Of a stretch of 64,000 nucleotides of DNA, positions 10,957-21,373 are shown piece by piece. Source of the stretch: Fomitopsis serialis. Taxonomy: Eukaryota; Basidiomycota; Agaricomycetes; Polyporales; Fomitopsidaceae. The stretch is taken from NCBI RefSeq assembly GCF_022376445.1, contig NW_025954965.1, positions 558,001 through 622,000 on the forward strand. Direction: 5' to 3'. How positions within the stretch are numbered: position 1 is the first letter of the stretch; every line of letters begins with the position of its first letter. Position numbers and translations under genes: made by a program. The notes beneath the pieces were generated by a model. That model saw nothing but the letters and a program-made list of their open reading frames with translations, was not told where the DNA came from and did not search any database.

Positions 10957-12266
10957 ATGTCCCTTAAAGCCTTCCTCTTTCTCCTGGTGCTCTTCGTCAC
11001 GTCAGCCATCATCCTGTTTAGACTACCTCTTAGTCGCATCTTCCCCTCGCTCGCTCTCCGGACAATGACCACCAACGGGACACATTCATCGCTGCCAAAG
11101 ACGCAGGCCGAATGGCGCAAGGCACTGGATGAGCTTCCCTCTACGCCGAACGACATTCCAGCGTTCTTTTTCGGACATGGCTCGCCCATGCTGGCGTTCC
11201 CAGAGTCGGACGCGCGGGGGAACCTTGTAACGGAGCATATGGGACCGAAGGGCCCCTTGGCCACGTTCCTGCGGGACTTCGGGCCCGCGCTGCTCAAGAA
11301 GTACCAGCCCAAGGGCATCGTTGTATTTAGCGCGCACTGGGAGACAGCAGGGGAGCGTGTCGGTACGTTCCTGATCTACACCTCGCTGTGCAGGTATGCA
11401 TCTGACAGGATCGGCCAGTCACTGATTATGGAGACTCGAACCCCCTGTTGTACGACTATTATGGCTTCCAGCCTGCCCTGTATGAGCTCAAGTTCAGCTC
11501 CCGTGGTGATCATGCGCTCTCGCAGCGCGTTCTTCAGCTGTACAAGGAGGTCAGCACAGCATACTCGTTTCGTGAGATCTGTGATCCACGCTAATTTACG
11601 CTTGATTTCCGCTACCGCCAGGCTGGTCAGCTAGCCCGAACAACCTCTAGATTGGAGGCACGAGGCGAAGATGGCCGCGGCTTTTCCGGTCCTGGGCTTG
11701 ACCATGGCGTTTTCGTGCCCTTCCGACTGATGTTTGGGGAAGATTTTTTGGATGTGCCTATCGTGCAAGTATCGATTGACTCGAGCCTGAGCCCGGAGAA
11801 GAATTGGGCAGTTGGCAAGACGGTCGAAGCTCTCAGGTTGGCGCTCAATTTGTTCTCCTCCAAATTGGTCTGAGATGCTCTTATCACTCCATAGGCGAGA
11901 GGGCATTCTCGTCATATCGGGTGGTCTGGTGGTGCACAACTTGCGGGACTTTTCGTCGTTTGCGGAAAAGAGTGCCGGGGTGCTGGTGAGAGAATTCGAC
12001 CGAGCCATTCTCGATGCCGTCACGCTGTCCGACGTGAGTGCTTCGAGCCCTTCCCGCTTATTGTCTGTCCGACCGGCTGCTTTTCGCAGGCCAACGCGAG
12101 GAAGGAGGCGATGATCAGGCTTCCGCAACACCCGGGCTTCCGCGCTGCACATCCTCGTGCAGAGCACTTTGTTCCGCTGTATGTCGCGGCGGGCGCCGGA
12201 GGGGAGGGGAGAGCGCGGGTCGTGGCTGCTATATACGGGGCTCCCACGATTGCGTTTGGACTGTAA
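10957..12266 (+). CDS. Extradiol ring-cleavage dioxygenase, class III LigB / DOPA 4,5-dioxygenase type
   Basis: A non-heme metal dioxygenase of the family that opens catechol rings such as L-DOPA. Metal or active-site blocks are visible: FFFGHGSPMLAF, VVFSAHWET, LVVHNLRDF and HPRAEHFVPLYVAAGAGG, with the substrate-region motif NPLLYDYYGF. Five or so exons join cleanly: ERV to VTDYGDS, KE to AGQLARTTS, ALR to REGILVISGG, SD to ANARKEAMIRL; stop TAA 12264-12266. The first ATG (10957) gives a hydrophobic stretch FLFLLVLFVTSAIILF, suggesting a membrane anchor or signal; the next in-frame ATG (11065, MTTNGT) gives the usual soluble enzyme. Which start is used is open. The physiological substrate cannot be read from sequence. 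Confidence 0.88.
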
Positions 12267-12941
12267 GAGACTAGTGTGTGTCGTCGTACGTTAGCTGGAA
12301 CAATGTGTTATGTTTGCGCGCCTTGGACGGCGTTGGACGCCAGACGGCTGCGCTCGAGGCGGTGGCGGAAACGAGCAGCCCGAGGGATCGGACGCGGGCC
12401 GCGCGCCGATCGCGTCGAACGTGGTCACGTGGATGAGTTGCCACGCGGATCTGGCGTAGGACCGCGCTCGGGAAGCGGCGAGAAAACGAAGGGCAGCCAC
12501 CGGGCCAAGTGCAGCGGCTGCAGCCTCCTTCGCTTCGCGTCCCGACCTGCTCCAGTATTTTACGCCAGACCTCCGCGCAGCGCGCACACCCCCGCCCGCC
12601 CGTTCCCCGCCCGCCTGCAAGCTCGTCTGGCACGCGTCGCCGCGGTTTCCCTCTCCCCGAGATCTACACAGGAGCCCGCAGACACTGCCCTTGATCCCGG
12701 CGCCGTCCTCCCACTCGTCTGAGTCCGCTTGCACCTCCGCCCCATCTCCGGTATAAAACCCCATCCCCTGATGCATGCACTGCGCCCTACGTCGTCACCC
12801 GTAATCCTCGTCTAGGTGAGCGCGTACCCGCCACACGTGTTTGCGTCGGAGATCCTCCTCGTCCTAATACCGCCTGTCCAGCCGCCTAACTCCAGGCGAG
12901 CAGGCGTTTGTTTAGCCAAGTCATATAATAGACCGGGGACG
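12267..12941 (+). promoter_or_regulatory. Promoter and 5' UTR of the PKA catalytic-subunit gene
   Basis: GC-rich upstream region with a well-formed TATAAAA at 12752-12758, about 184 bp before the start codon. A probable 5' UTR intron follows: donor GTGAGC at 12816, CCTAAC branch-like site, acceptor CAG ending at 12895. No other gene recognised in these 675 bp. Confidence 0.5.
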
Positions 12942-14399
12942 ATGGACCATCCCGTCGTACCAGCCTTTCGTTCAACATCCCTGCCTAATTCCTCCAGCGC
13001 GCGACCGTACACCGCGCCGCTCAACACGGCCCTTCTTGGCCGCAACTCGGGTTTCGCGGTCGGTGAGGGCCCCATCACGCCTCCGATCTCACCAGGCCGT
13101 AGCGACGAGGGAGACCCGAGCATCGTCATCGATTCCGAGCCGCGGTACAGCGGCGGCGGCACTCCCCCGTCAGACTACCCGCGTGCGGCAGTCGCCGACG
13201 AGGCAATGGATGTCGACTCGGAGCAATCAGCATCTTCTCCGAAACCTCCGTTAAGACGGCTCGAAGACGAGGAGAGTCATCTGACCCGGGGGACCCTGAA
13301 GCTCACTGACTTCGAGGTGAAAGGTACCCTAGGTAGGGCTTGACGAAGCTTCCGCATTCCACGCCCCTCACCAGTTTTCATAGGCACGGGAACGTTCGGA
13401 CGGGTTCTCCTCGTCCGGCTGCGCGGATCATCTGCGCCCAGCACTCAAAACTGCTATGCGTTGAAAACACTGCCCAAGAGCCAGATCGTCCGGCTACGGC
13501 AAGTCGAACATGTAAACGCGGAACGGTATATCCTATCACGCGTCCGGCATCCATTCATTGTCGATCTATACGCGACCTTCCAGGACAGCCTCAATGTCTA
13601 TATGTTATTGTCGTATGTCCCCGGTGGCGAGCTCTTCACTCATCTCCGACGGGCACGGCGGTTCACTCCGGACGTCACGCGATTTTATCTCGCAACGATT
13701 ATCCTCGCACTCAAATACCTACATTCGTTCAACATAATCTACCGAGATCTCAAGCCGGAGAACCTCCTGCTCGATTCGCGTGGTTATCTCCGTTTGACAG
13801 ACTTCGGATTTGCCAAAATCGTCGACGACCGTACCTGGACGTTGTGCGGCACTCCCGAGTATCTAGCCCCGGAGATCATCCAGTCGGACGGCCACGGGAA
13901 GGCTGCGGACTGGTGGGCATGCGGCATTCTCTGTTATGAGATGGTCGTCGGGTACCCGCCGTTCTTCGACGAGACTGCTTACGGCATCTACGAGAAGATC
14001 CTCAACGGTAAAATCCACTGGCCGCGCGAGATGGACCGTCTCACGAAAGGCATCATCAAAGCTTTCCTGCATCCTGACCGCACCAAAAGGTTGGGAAATC
14101 TCGGTGGTGGGCCCCAGGACGTGCTGGATCACCCATGGTTCCGAGGCGTCGACTGGGACGCGTTGGAACGACGAGAAATCAGGGTACGTCAACGTCAGTG
14201 ACGTTCGGCATCCACACTGCTAATCCGCAAACCGCAGGCGCCGATCATCCCGCACGTAGCATCGCTCGACGATACACGGCATTTCTCACATCTCCCACTC
14301 CCACCTGAGGACGAAATCCCCGGGCTCATCAAGGAGGAACACCCGCCGGCTCTCCATCAGCGTTTTGATCCTTCCGCGTACCACTTCATAGAGTTTTGA
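12942..14399 (+). CDS. cAMP-dependent protein kinase (PKA) catalytic subunit
   Basis: AGC-family Ser/Thr kinase, the effector of cAMP signalling in growth and nutrient sensing. Three exons (12942-13332, 13384-14183, 14238-14399) give 450 residues. A disordered Ser/Pro-rich leader of about 120 residues precedes the kinase. The Gly loop GTLGTGTFGRV crosses the first intron, then CYALKTLPK (ATP Lys), YRDLKPENLL (catalytic loop), DFGFAKIV, and the activation loop with TWTLCGTPEYLAPEI, whose Thr is the PDK1-site position. The protein ends YHFIEF, the terminal FxxF motif typical of PKA. Frame intact. No isoform number can be assigned. Confidence 0.94.
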
Positions 14400-15103
14400 T
14401 CAGCACAGGATCTGTCACACTCATTCGTACGGTCTCTTGCTCTCGCCAACAGAGAGCCTCCCGAAGCCAACTCGGCATCCGCAAAAGTAGCATGTCGGTG
14501 TGTGCTTGGGGCGGAGCTCTGTTTCTGTCGGGCTATGTCGCAAATCTGTCTGCACTGTATAGCATACCCTTCGTTCATCTGTATATTCTTGTTCCGTTGT
14601 GGTTCCTGTGGTAGCATTCCTCGTCAGGCGCTCTCTCACTCACGTCGGTTGGTATATTGTATGGTCTCACTAGCATACCCTGCGCTGTATCCTTCATCCC
14701 TGCTGCTGTCCCGCGTACTGTAATACTGAATCTCTCCCTTGCTGGCTGGGTCTGCCTTCGTTTATATCTGTATATATATGTACCTGCTCTTGATCGTCTT
14801 CGTGTCGCGGATTATACTCCTCTAATGATACAGCCAATTATGCGCCGTTATATCGCTTGGTTGCTCGAATGCACGAATATCAATTCGGTGCTATGCTTTT
14901 CCAATGACATGAGTCGCAGTCCCTCGTTTTTGACAGGAACGCAGTCTGCACGGCCTACATACAGTGACCAGCGCTCCAGCCACAATCCCATCATAGGCAC
15001 AAATACACAATCTCAGATCCCGATCACTTTTCGTCCATCGGGCGCTTCTGCGTGAAGCTTTGCAGCCCGTCTCGCAGAACCTACTTACCGACTTATCCTC
15101 ATC
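14400..15103. other. Intergenic between PKA and SSF1 genes
   Basis: About 700 bp of AT-richer, pyrimidine-rich sequence, presumably the PKA 3' UTR and the SSF1 promoter. No coding family, RNA gene or repeat recognised. Confidence 0.4.
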
Positions 15104-16596
15104 ATGGGCCGTCGACGCAAAAACCGTACTCATCTCAAGGGTGGTGTTGCCTCCAGTCCTGCAACTGCGGAGGGAGTCCCGAAGTCATTCGTGATCAAGC
15201 ATGGCCAGGTCGGCACCTCGCTCACGCAGCTCGTGCGGGATGTGCGCAAAGTCATGGAGCCCTACACTGCCAGCCGTCTTAAGGTCAGCCAGCTCCAGGT
15301 TGCGCCGTGAATGACACTGAACTCATGCGCAAGTGAAGGAACGTGCACGGAACAAGCTGAAGGACTTTTTCACCATGGCGCCCGCCCTGGGGGTCACGCA
15401 TTGCTTGCGTTCACACTGACGGACGTCGCACCCTCGTTGCGTATCGTGCGCCTGTCTGCGGGACCGACGCTCAGCTTTAGGATTGAGCGGTATAGCCTTG
15501 TCAAGGATGTGCTCAATACCTCGAGGAGAGCGCGGAGTATTGGCAATGTCGAGTACCTGACGCCGCCGCTAGTAAGTGAAATCCTCCGTACTTCCATGTT
15601 ATGTGTTCTCATTAGCACAAAGCTTGTTCTGGCATCCTTCCCTCAACCAGGGCCAGGGACGCCTCCCCATCTCCCCCTCCTCATGAAGACCTTCCAGACA
15701 CTCTTCCCCCCGCTCTCCCCCCAAAAGCTGTCCCTCTCCTCAGCACGGCGCATCGTTCTCATCTCCTACAACGCCGATCACGGCACGGTCGACTTCCGGC
15801 ACTATCTCATCACTGTCAAGCCATACGGCGTCTCCAAGCGCGTCCGGCGCGTCCTGGACAGCGCCACCACGAAGGCGTCCTCTTCGTCGAAGGCTTACCT
15901 CGACCTCGGCAACGAGAAGGACGTCGCGGACTTCTTCCTGCGAAAGAAGGGCGAGCCGGGCCCCTCCTCGGACGGCTATGAGAGCGCCGCGTCCTCCGCC
16001 GAGAGCGCTGCGGGGGACGATGCAGACGCTGTGTCGTTGGCAGACGACTACGTCGGGCGCAATAACAAGAAGGGCCAGAAGCGTGCTGTGCGGCTGGACG
16101 AGATCGGTCCGCGGATGGAGCTTAAGTTGATCAAGATTACGGAGGGTCTGCCTGGGAAGGAGGGCGGCGTCATCTATCATGAGTTCGGTGCGTTTCGATG
16201 TTCGCTGGCTTTTGGGGAGAGCCGCTGACATGGACGTCGACATATATAGTCACAAAGTCGAAGGCTGAGATCGCCACGCAGAAGGCGGAGCATGCGGCGA
16301 AGGAGAAGCTCAGGCAACAGCGTAAGGAAGAGCAGGAACGGAATGTTCAGCGGAAGAAGGCGATGGCTGGTGGCAAGAAGGCTGGGTCGGAGGGTGCAGA
16401 CGAAGACGAAGATGTAGAGGAGGACGAGAATGGTCAGGAGGGCCAGGAACTGGAAGATGACGGTGTCTGGGATGACGAGGAGGAGTATAGCGGAGGCGAG
16501 GAGGACGAGGATGCGGGTGCAAGCGAAGCGGAAGAAAGCAGCGAGGATGAGTCCCAAAGACCACCGCTGAAGAAACCGAAACGGGGCAAACGGTAG
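15104..16596 (+). CDS. SSF1: Ribosome biogenesis protein Ssf1/PPAN (Brix domain)
   Basis: Nucleolar assembly factor of the large ribosomal subunit. It starts MGRRRKNRTHLKGG at 15104. The Brix core has KSFVIKHGQVGTSLTQLVRD, RNKLKDFFTMAPALGVTH, LRIVRLSAGPTLSFRIERY, SSARRIVLISYNADHGTVDF and RHYLITVKPYGVSKRVR, then LDEIGPRMELKLIKITEGL and GGVIYHEF. Introns separate RLK from VKERARN, TPPL from the LASFPQPGPGT exon, and YHEF from VTKSKAEI. The C-terminal quarter is a Lys-rich helix followed by a long Asp/Glu stretch and a basic end KKPKRGKR, as in the family. Frame intact. It is convergent with the DUF1769 gene. Confidence 0.93.
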
Positions 16597-16835
16597 CGAT
16601 GATATCTGATACTTAGGGCCTTCTCTATTCTGTTTGGGACGTCCTCTCACTGTAATAGCGCTTTCGCATCTCATCTACCGTCACGAACTTCCATCCATCT
16701 CGTAAGCGAGCCATGATTGTATATTGTGTGATGTTTGAACTCATATGAGTGTCTATTATTTGCGAGCAAAGATACTGCTGGGATTATCTATCGAACATTG
16801 TACGACAACAACGTTCGACCGTTCTGCGGTCTGCA

Positions 16836-18015
16836 TCATGGATGTCGCCTTGCCGCCCTCGTGTCTGTGTCCTGAGATTCCTGGGGCTCTGCCATCAAAG
16901 CCTCTTCCAACTCTTGGCCAAATAATAAGGTGAATGCGACAGCGAAATAAATGTCGTCAGTGTCCTTGTCTTTGAAGACGTAGCGGAGCTTGTGTGTCTT
17001 GTCGTCTATGTACTTCACCACGCATACAGAGAATCCGGGAAGGCAGACAGAGAATTCTGTAGGCACGCACGCAAGGGTCAGCACCGTCAAGTCAAAACAA
17101 GAGGATATGTGATTCGTACTGTTGAAGTCGAGATAGGGATTGAAAAAATCCGCACCGTACTCTCTCCCTTGTTCGAAAACGAAGTTCGCCCTATTGCCTT
17201 CGCTCAAAGCCCACCTCCGCCTCTCCTTCGCACCGCCAGGCATGCCGGCCTTCCGACGGACCTCCAACCCGCTGCCTTCTCCGCCTTCTTCAATGATATC
17301 CTTCATCTCCGGCTCGTCCGTCTTCTCGCCCACCCAGAACGCGAACCAGCAGCCCAAGCTTGGCCCGAGCAGCCACGGCTTGTCCGCGTATGCGTCGCAC
17401 TCTAGGCCGGGGTCGATGAACTTCTTCACGATGCTGAAGGCAGTGTTGAACCCCGGCGGAAGGCGGTCGCGAATGGGGCGCGAGAACTCGTTGCCCCAGA
17501 CCGCCGATTGGGAGGGGAGCGTGCGCTTGGGGACGAAGGAGAAAGAGATGGAATAGCGATCGGAGATGTGGAGGGGATGGGAGAAGTACGTTGCATCGTT
17601 GGGCGGACAAGTGGTAGGAATACCTATAAGGCACAATCAGCTCTAGGCATACGTACCAACAGATGATAGGACGTTCGACATCTCGAGCTCCCCGCAACCG
17701 TTTCTGAAACGCACCCTCAAAGTTCTTGACCCGTATCTTCACCTTCACCTTCATGTGATCATTCTCAAACGCGCAAGGCTCGTCGGTGTTCACGAGGACG
17801 ACCTTGTGGGTATCCAGATCTAGGGTAGGTCCCGCAGTGACTCGTAGACGATACTTGTCGTCTGTGATGCTTGCCGTACTTGAGACGGAAGCTGAACGTT
17901 CTCTTATACCCGTGGTGTCCGGCGCTCTAGAACCTCGCACAGCTGCAGTAACGGACTCGCCGTTGCGTCGGCTCTGGATGACAGAGAAGACCGTGTCCGC
18001 AACCGCAGAAGCCAT
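16836..18015 (-). CDS. DUF1769 family protein
   Basis: A fungal protein of unknown function; the DUF1769 signature is visible around FIDPGLECDAYADKPWLLGP, followed by WVGEKTDE. The start is MASAVADTVF at 18015. Exon 1 has a Ser-rich leader and LRVTAGPTLDLDTHKVVLVN, FEGAFQKRLRG. Introns then join to IPTTCPPNDATYFSHP and finally to SVCLPGFSVCVVKYIDD, with KLRYVFKDKDTDDIYFAV near the C-terminus. The fold appears to be a compact beta-rich globular domain, but this is inference. Frame intact. I do not know its role; localisation to the secretory or lipid pathway cannot be judged from the sequence. Confidence 0.82.
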
Positions 18016-18403
18016 GCTCTCTGTAGATCAACAATATTCAACTCGAAGTGCAGCGATTTGAACCGGTCGTTGCGGGTAGAGTGGTCCAGAGGACGATGAT
18101 TCTGTGGCTTATAGGGAGTCGTCGAAAGTGTCGCCACAGCGTCGGAAGTATCACACTCCCAACACTCCCTGGCCTCGTCATAGCGCTACTTTCGCTGCCA
18201 ATGGTATACCCATTCTCGCACAGGACATTACCACAGGCATCGTCATAGCACACGAGACATGCGAAGAATCACACACCTCCATTCCCGTCCCTGAGTCTTG
18301 GGGTAATGAGTCTTGTGTGATTGGCTGGATTACAGAGCACTAATATATGAGCGGGAGTGAGTAGCACACCATGGTACAGATGTAGAATAATATCAAATAA
18401 GAG
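18016..18403. promoter_or_regulatory. Upstream region of the DUF1769 gene / 3' side of heme lyase gene
   Basis: 388 bp between two minus-strand genes. It should hold the DUF1769 promoter. No distinct motif or RNA recognised. Confidence 0.35.
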
Positions 18404-19146
18404 CTATGAACGCGAAGGAACCGACTTCGGAGGTGTCGTCTTGCTACTCCACATCTTCCCAACCCATCGCTCCCAGAAGCGTTCGACTCGCATGCGGGCA
18501 CCATCCCAATTGTCGAGAGCTGGTCGGGCATCGAGGTAGAAAGATATGTTGTTGCCGGCTCGGCCTGAATGGCCCGTATAGAAGTCAATCACGTAGCGGA
18601 TGCGCGTTCCGCAACGCTCGACGACCCAGTCATGGCGATCGAATGGCGCGGAGTAGCTGAACGCCAAGGTTAACTTTGAGCGAACAGGATGTCAGCGAGG
18701 ACGCACCCAAGGAATGTCTTCAACCGTGCTTTCGGTGTCATGTCCTTCGGACGCCCCTTGAAACTCACAAGCTTTACTCCCCCACACTTGTCGCCGCCCT
18801 GACCCGCCTCCCACTTCATGACCTCCAGCCACGCCCGCTCGTTCACGGCGTTGTGAATAGGGACTATGACCTTCATGTCCGACGCCTGCGGGTTGTGATT
18901 CTTCCGCGCCATGGCAGCATAGAACTGCGCCTGTGAAGGATACACCCAGTTTGCGCCGTCGACTCGAGGGATCGAGGATGTTTCCCGGTCTTGCGGTAAG
19001 GGAGCGGGCGCGGGCGGGTGAGCTGGCACATCCTTGGAAGACGATGGGAGCAGGCTAGCCCACGTCGAGCGCTGCTGGTGGTCGACTGGACATTTTTCGG
19101 CGGGGGGAGCGAGGGAGCTGTGGTCGACGGGGCACTTGTCTGCCAT
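18404..19146 (-). CDS. CYC3: Holocytochrome c synthase (cytochrome c heme lyase)
   Basis: Mitochondrial intermembrane-space enzyme that attaches heme covalently to apocytochrome c. The start at 19146 gives MADKCPVDHSS; a second copy, KCPVDHQQ, follows, so both CPV heme-binding motifs expected near the N-terminus are present. Then come VDGANWVYPSQAQFYAAM, RKNHNP, the conserved VIVPIHNAVNERAWLEVMKW, GRPKDMTPKARLKTFLG and, after a 50-nt intron, YSAPFDRHDWVVERCG and RYVIDFYTG, ending near 230 residues. Length and motif order match the fungal family. Frame intact. The in-frame ATG upstream (19302) only adds unconserved residues. Confidence 0.94.
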
Positions 19147-19710
19147 GACTGGCGAGTGGGTGCGCAAAGGAGGATGAGCGCGCAGGCGCCCACCCGCTCG
19201 CGCCCGACTCTCATGTCGATCAGCCTCCGTTATGCAGTGCCCACCGTCCCTCTTGTCCTCATTGAAGTTATTGCTCAAACTGAAGGCCAAGTCATAAAAC
19301 ACCGACGCACAACAGTCTTCAGCCGTTGCATCACTGCCTACAGCAGCACGAACCCGTCAGATGCCCCAGCATTGTATCACACATTAATGCCAATTCTGTG
19401 CTTGGGTTTCTGTTCTGCAGCCCTCGGACATGCTACAACCGGAATCATATGCTTGGACGTACTATCAGTCATGATATTGGCAGGGGATGTGAACGTGAGC
19501 CTGAGCCTGGCCTAAAGCATCCTCGCAACTGTCTCATGACCTGTCGGCGGGTATCCCGGGTGCACAGTGCTCCTAGGAGATTTCTCGTACAAAACCCTGG
19601 TGGTCAGACCTTCGTTGGGCTTTCCTAGTGCCCCCGTACCAGTTGTCTGTGCGAACGTTATTGCCCATCGTCTCCGGTACTCACGGCTCACGCCATTCAA
19701 TTCGGGCACC
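19147..19710. promoter_or_regulatory. Divergent promoter region, heme lyase / nitronate monooxygenase
   Basis: 564 bp between two diverging start codons. Open frames here lack family features. No TATA box or repeat is convincing. Confidence 0.4.
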
Positions 19711-21248
19711 ATGCCGTCGTCCTCACCTGTTTTCAGTACTCCACTCACGAAGCAATTCAAGATAAATCATCCAATCATGTTAGCAGGTCAGTTTTGTCGA
19801 CCGCCGTCAGTGGGTAGCAGTTCACGGACTTGTTAAATGAACTAGGCATGAATGTTGCCGCTGGCCCTAGGCTGGCTGCCGCAGTTACGAACGCTGGTAA
19901 GTAGACTCTCCCATGCTGGCCGGCCTTGAACTCATCGTGTTGCGACATTTTTTCAGGTGGCATTGGCGTCATTGGGGGTATACACTCTAGCCCCAAGATG
20001 CTGCAGGGGATGATAGACGATCTGAAAGCTGACTCGAGGACAAGGACGCGCCGTTCGGTGTAGACCTGGCGCTACCGCAGCTCGGAGGCAACGCAAGGAA
20101 AACAAATGTGCGAGTGCCCCAGATGAGGCTCATGGAAGCTTCAGCGAATTGATGACACTCCTAGTACGACTACACCAAGGGGCAATTACCCACGCTCACC
20201 GACATAATCATCAAGAACAAAGCTTCGTTGTTTGTTTGCGCTATAGGCGTTCCTCCAAGGGACATGGTCGACAAGCTACACGCAGCTGGCATCGTTGTGA
20301 TGAAGTAAGGGTAGACTTGTGTGTGCCCCCATGAGCTAACACGAGCCTACAAATAGCATGGTTGGCCACCCAAAGCACGTCGAGAAGGCACTAGCACAGG
20401 GCGTAGACATGATCTGCGCCCAAGGCGGCGAGGGCGGCGGACACACCGGCGACACGCCCTTCTCCATTCTCATTCCTGCAATAGTCGACATCTGCAAGGA
20501 CAAGAAGAGCCCGCTCACGGGCAAGCCGATCATCGTCATTGCCGCAGGTGGCATAGCAGATGGACGAGGCCTCGCCGCTGCGCTCTCGTATGGTGCTTCT
20601 GGCGTGTGGGTCGGCACCCGCTTCGTGGCGAGCGAGGAGGCAGGTGCTCCACCGATACACAAGCAACAGGTCGTGACCGCCGGGTACGATGACGTTGTTC
20701 GAACCCTCATTTACTCTGGTCGCCCGATGAGCGTGAGGAGGACAGCCTACGTAGCCAGTTGGTCAGTCCATCGGGCTCGCGTTCTTGAGTAAGTCTGATG
20801 ATCATGACGTTCTCGTCTCCTAGGGACGGTCGACAAGCGGACATTGAGGCTTTCACTTCCGAAGGCAAGATCCCGCACGAGGCGGAAGTGGAGATACATC
20901 CTGAGCGTATGCTCGAGGGTCGTGCATGTAAGGCTTCCGTCTCAACTGCACAAGCGCTGGACTGACTGGCAGACAAAGGGCTCATGGGCAAAGTGGCCGC
21001 GTCGATCAAGGTAAGTGCTCTGTATGATGTTGTTCCACGAGCCCGAGTTCTGACAATCTAACTGTCAGGATGTCAAGCCAGCGAAAGCTATGTGAGTATC
21101 CCTTCAGAACTCACGTAAGAACGTTCGCGCCTTGCTGATGCGCCCATGACTTAGTGTCGATGAGATGGTATCGACTGCTGCAACCAGTCTGCAGAAGGCA
21201 ATGAGCCAGATAAGCGTCGATGAAGTCATTGCGCGGGCTAAGCTGTAA
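19711..21248 (+). CDS. Nitronate monooxygenase (2-nitropropane dioxygenase family)
   Basis: FMN enzyme that oxidises alkyl nitronates such as propionate 3-nitronate. It starts MPSSSPVFSTPLTKQFKINH at 19711, then, across short introns, PIMLAGMNVAAGPRLAAAV, TNAGGIGVIGG, VVMNMVGHPKHVEKALAQG, the FMN-phosphate motif AQGGEGGGHTGDTPF, IIVIAAGGIADGRGLAAAL and GVWVGTRF, ending at TAA 21246-21248. All junctions fit the family except one: after MIDDLKAD the frame runs into a stop, while the continuation EDKDAPFGVDLALPQLGG is in the next phase. That is as if one base were absent near 20033-20036. Otherwise residues are conserved, so the gene may be functional with a consensus error. Confidence 0.87.
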
Positions 21249-21373
21249 TTGAGTGATTTAGGTCTCCTCTCCATGTGTAGTTACTCTGCAACTGCAAGGG
21301 ATGTCGCGCAATGCTTTGTATCTTGTACAGTCATTCACTTGATATCTTCGCGAGAGCGTTCTCCGCTATCAGC

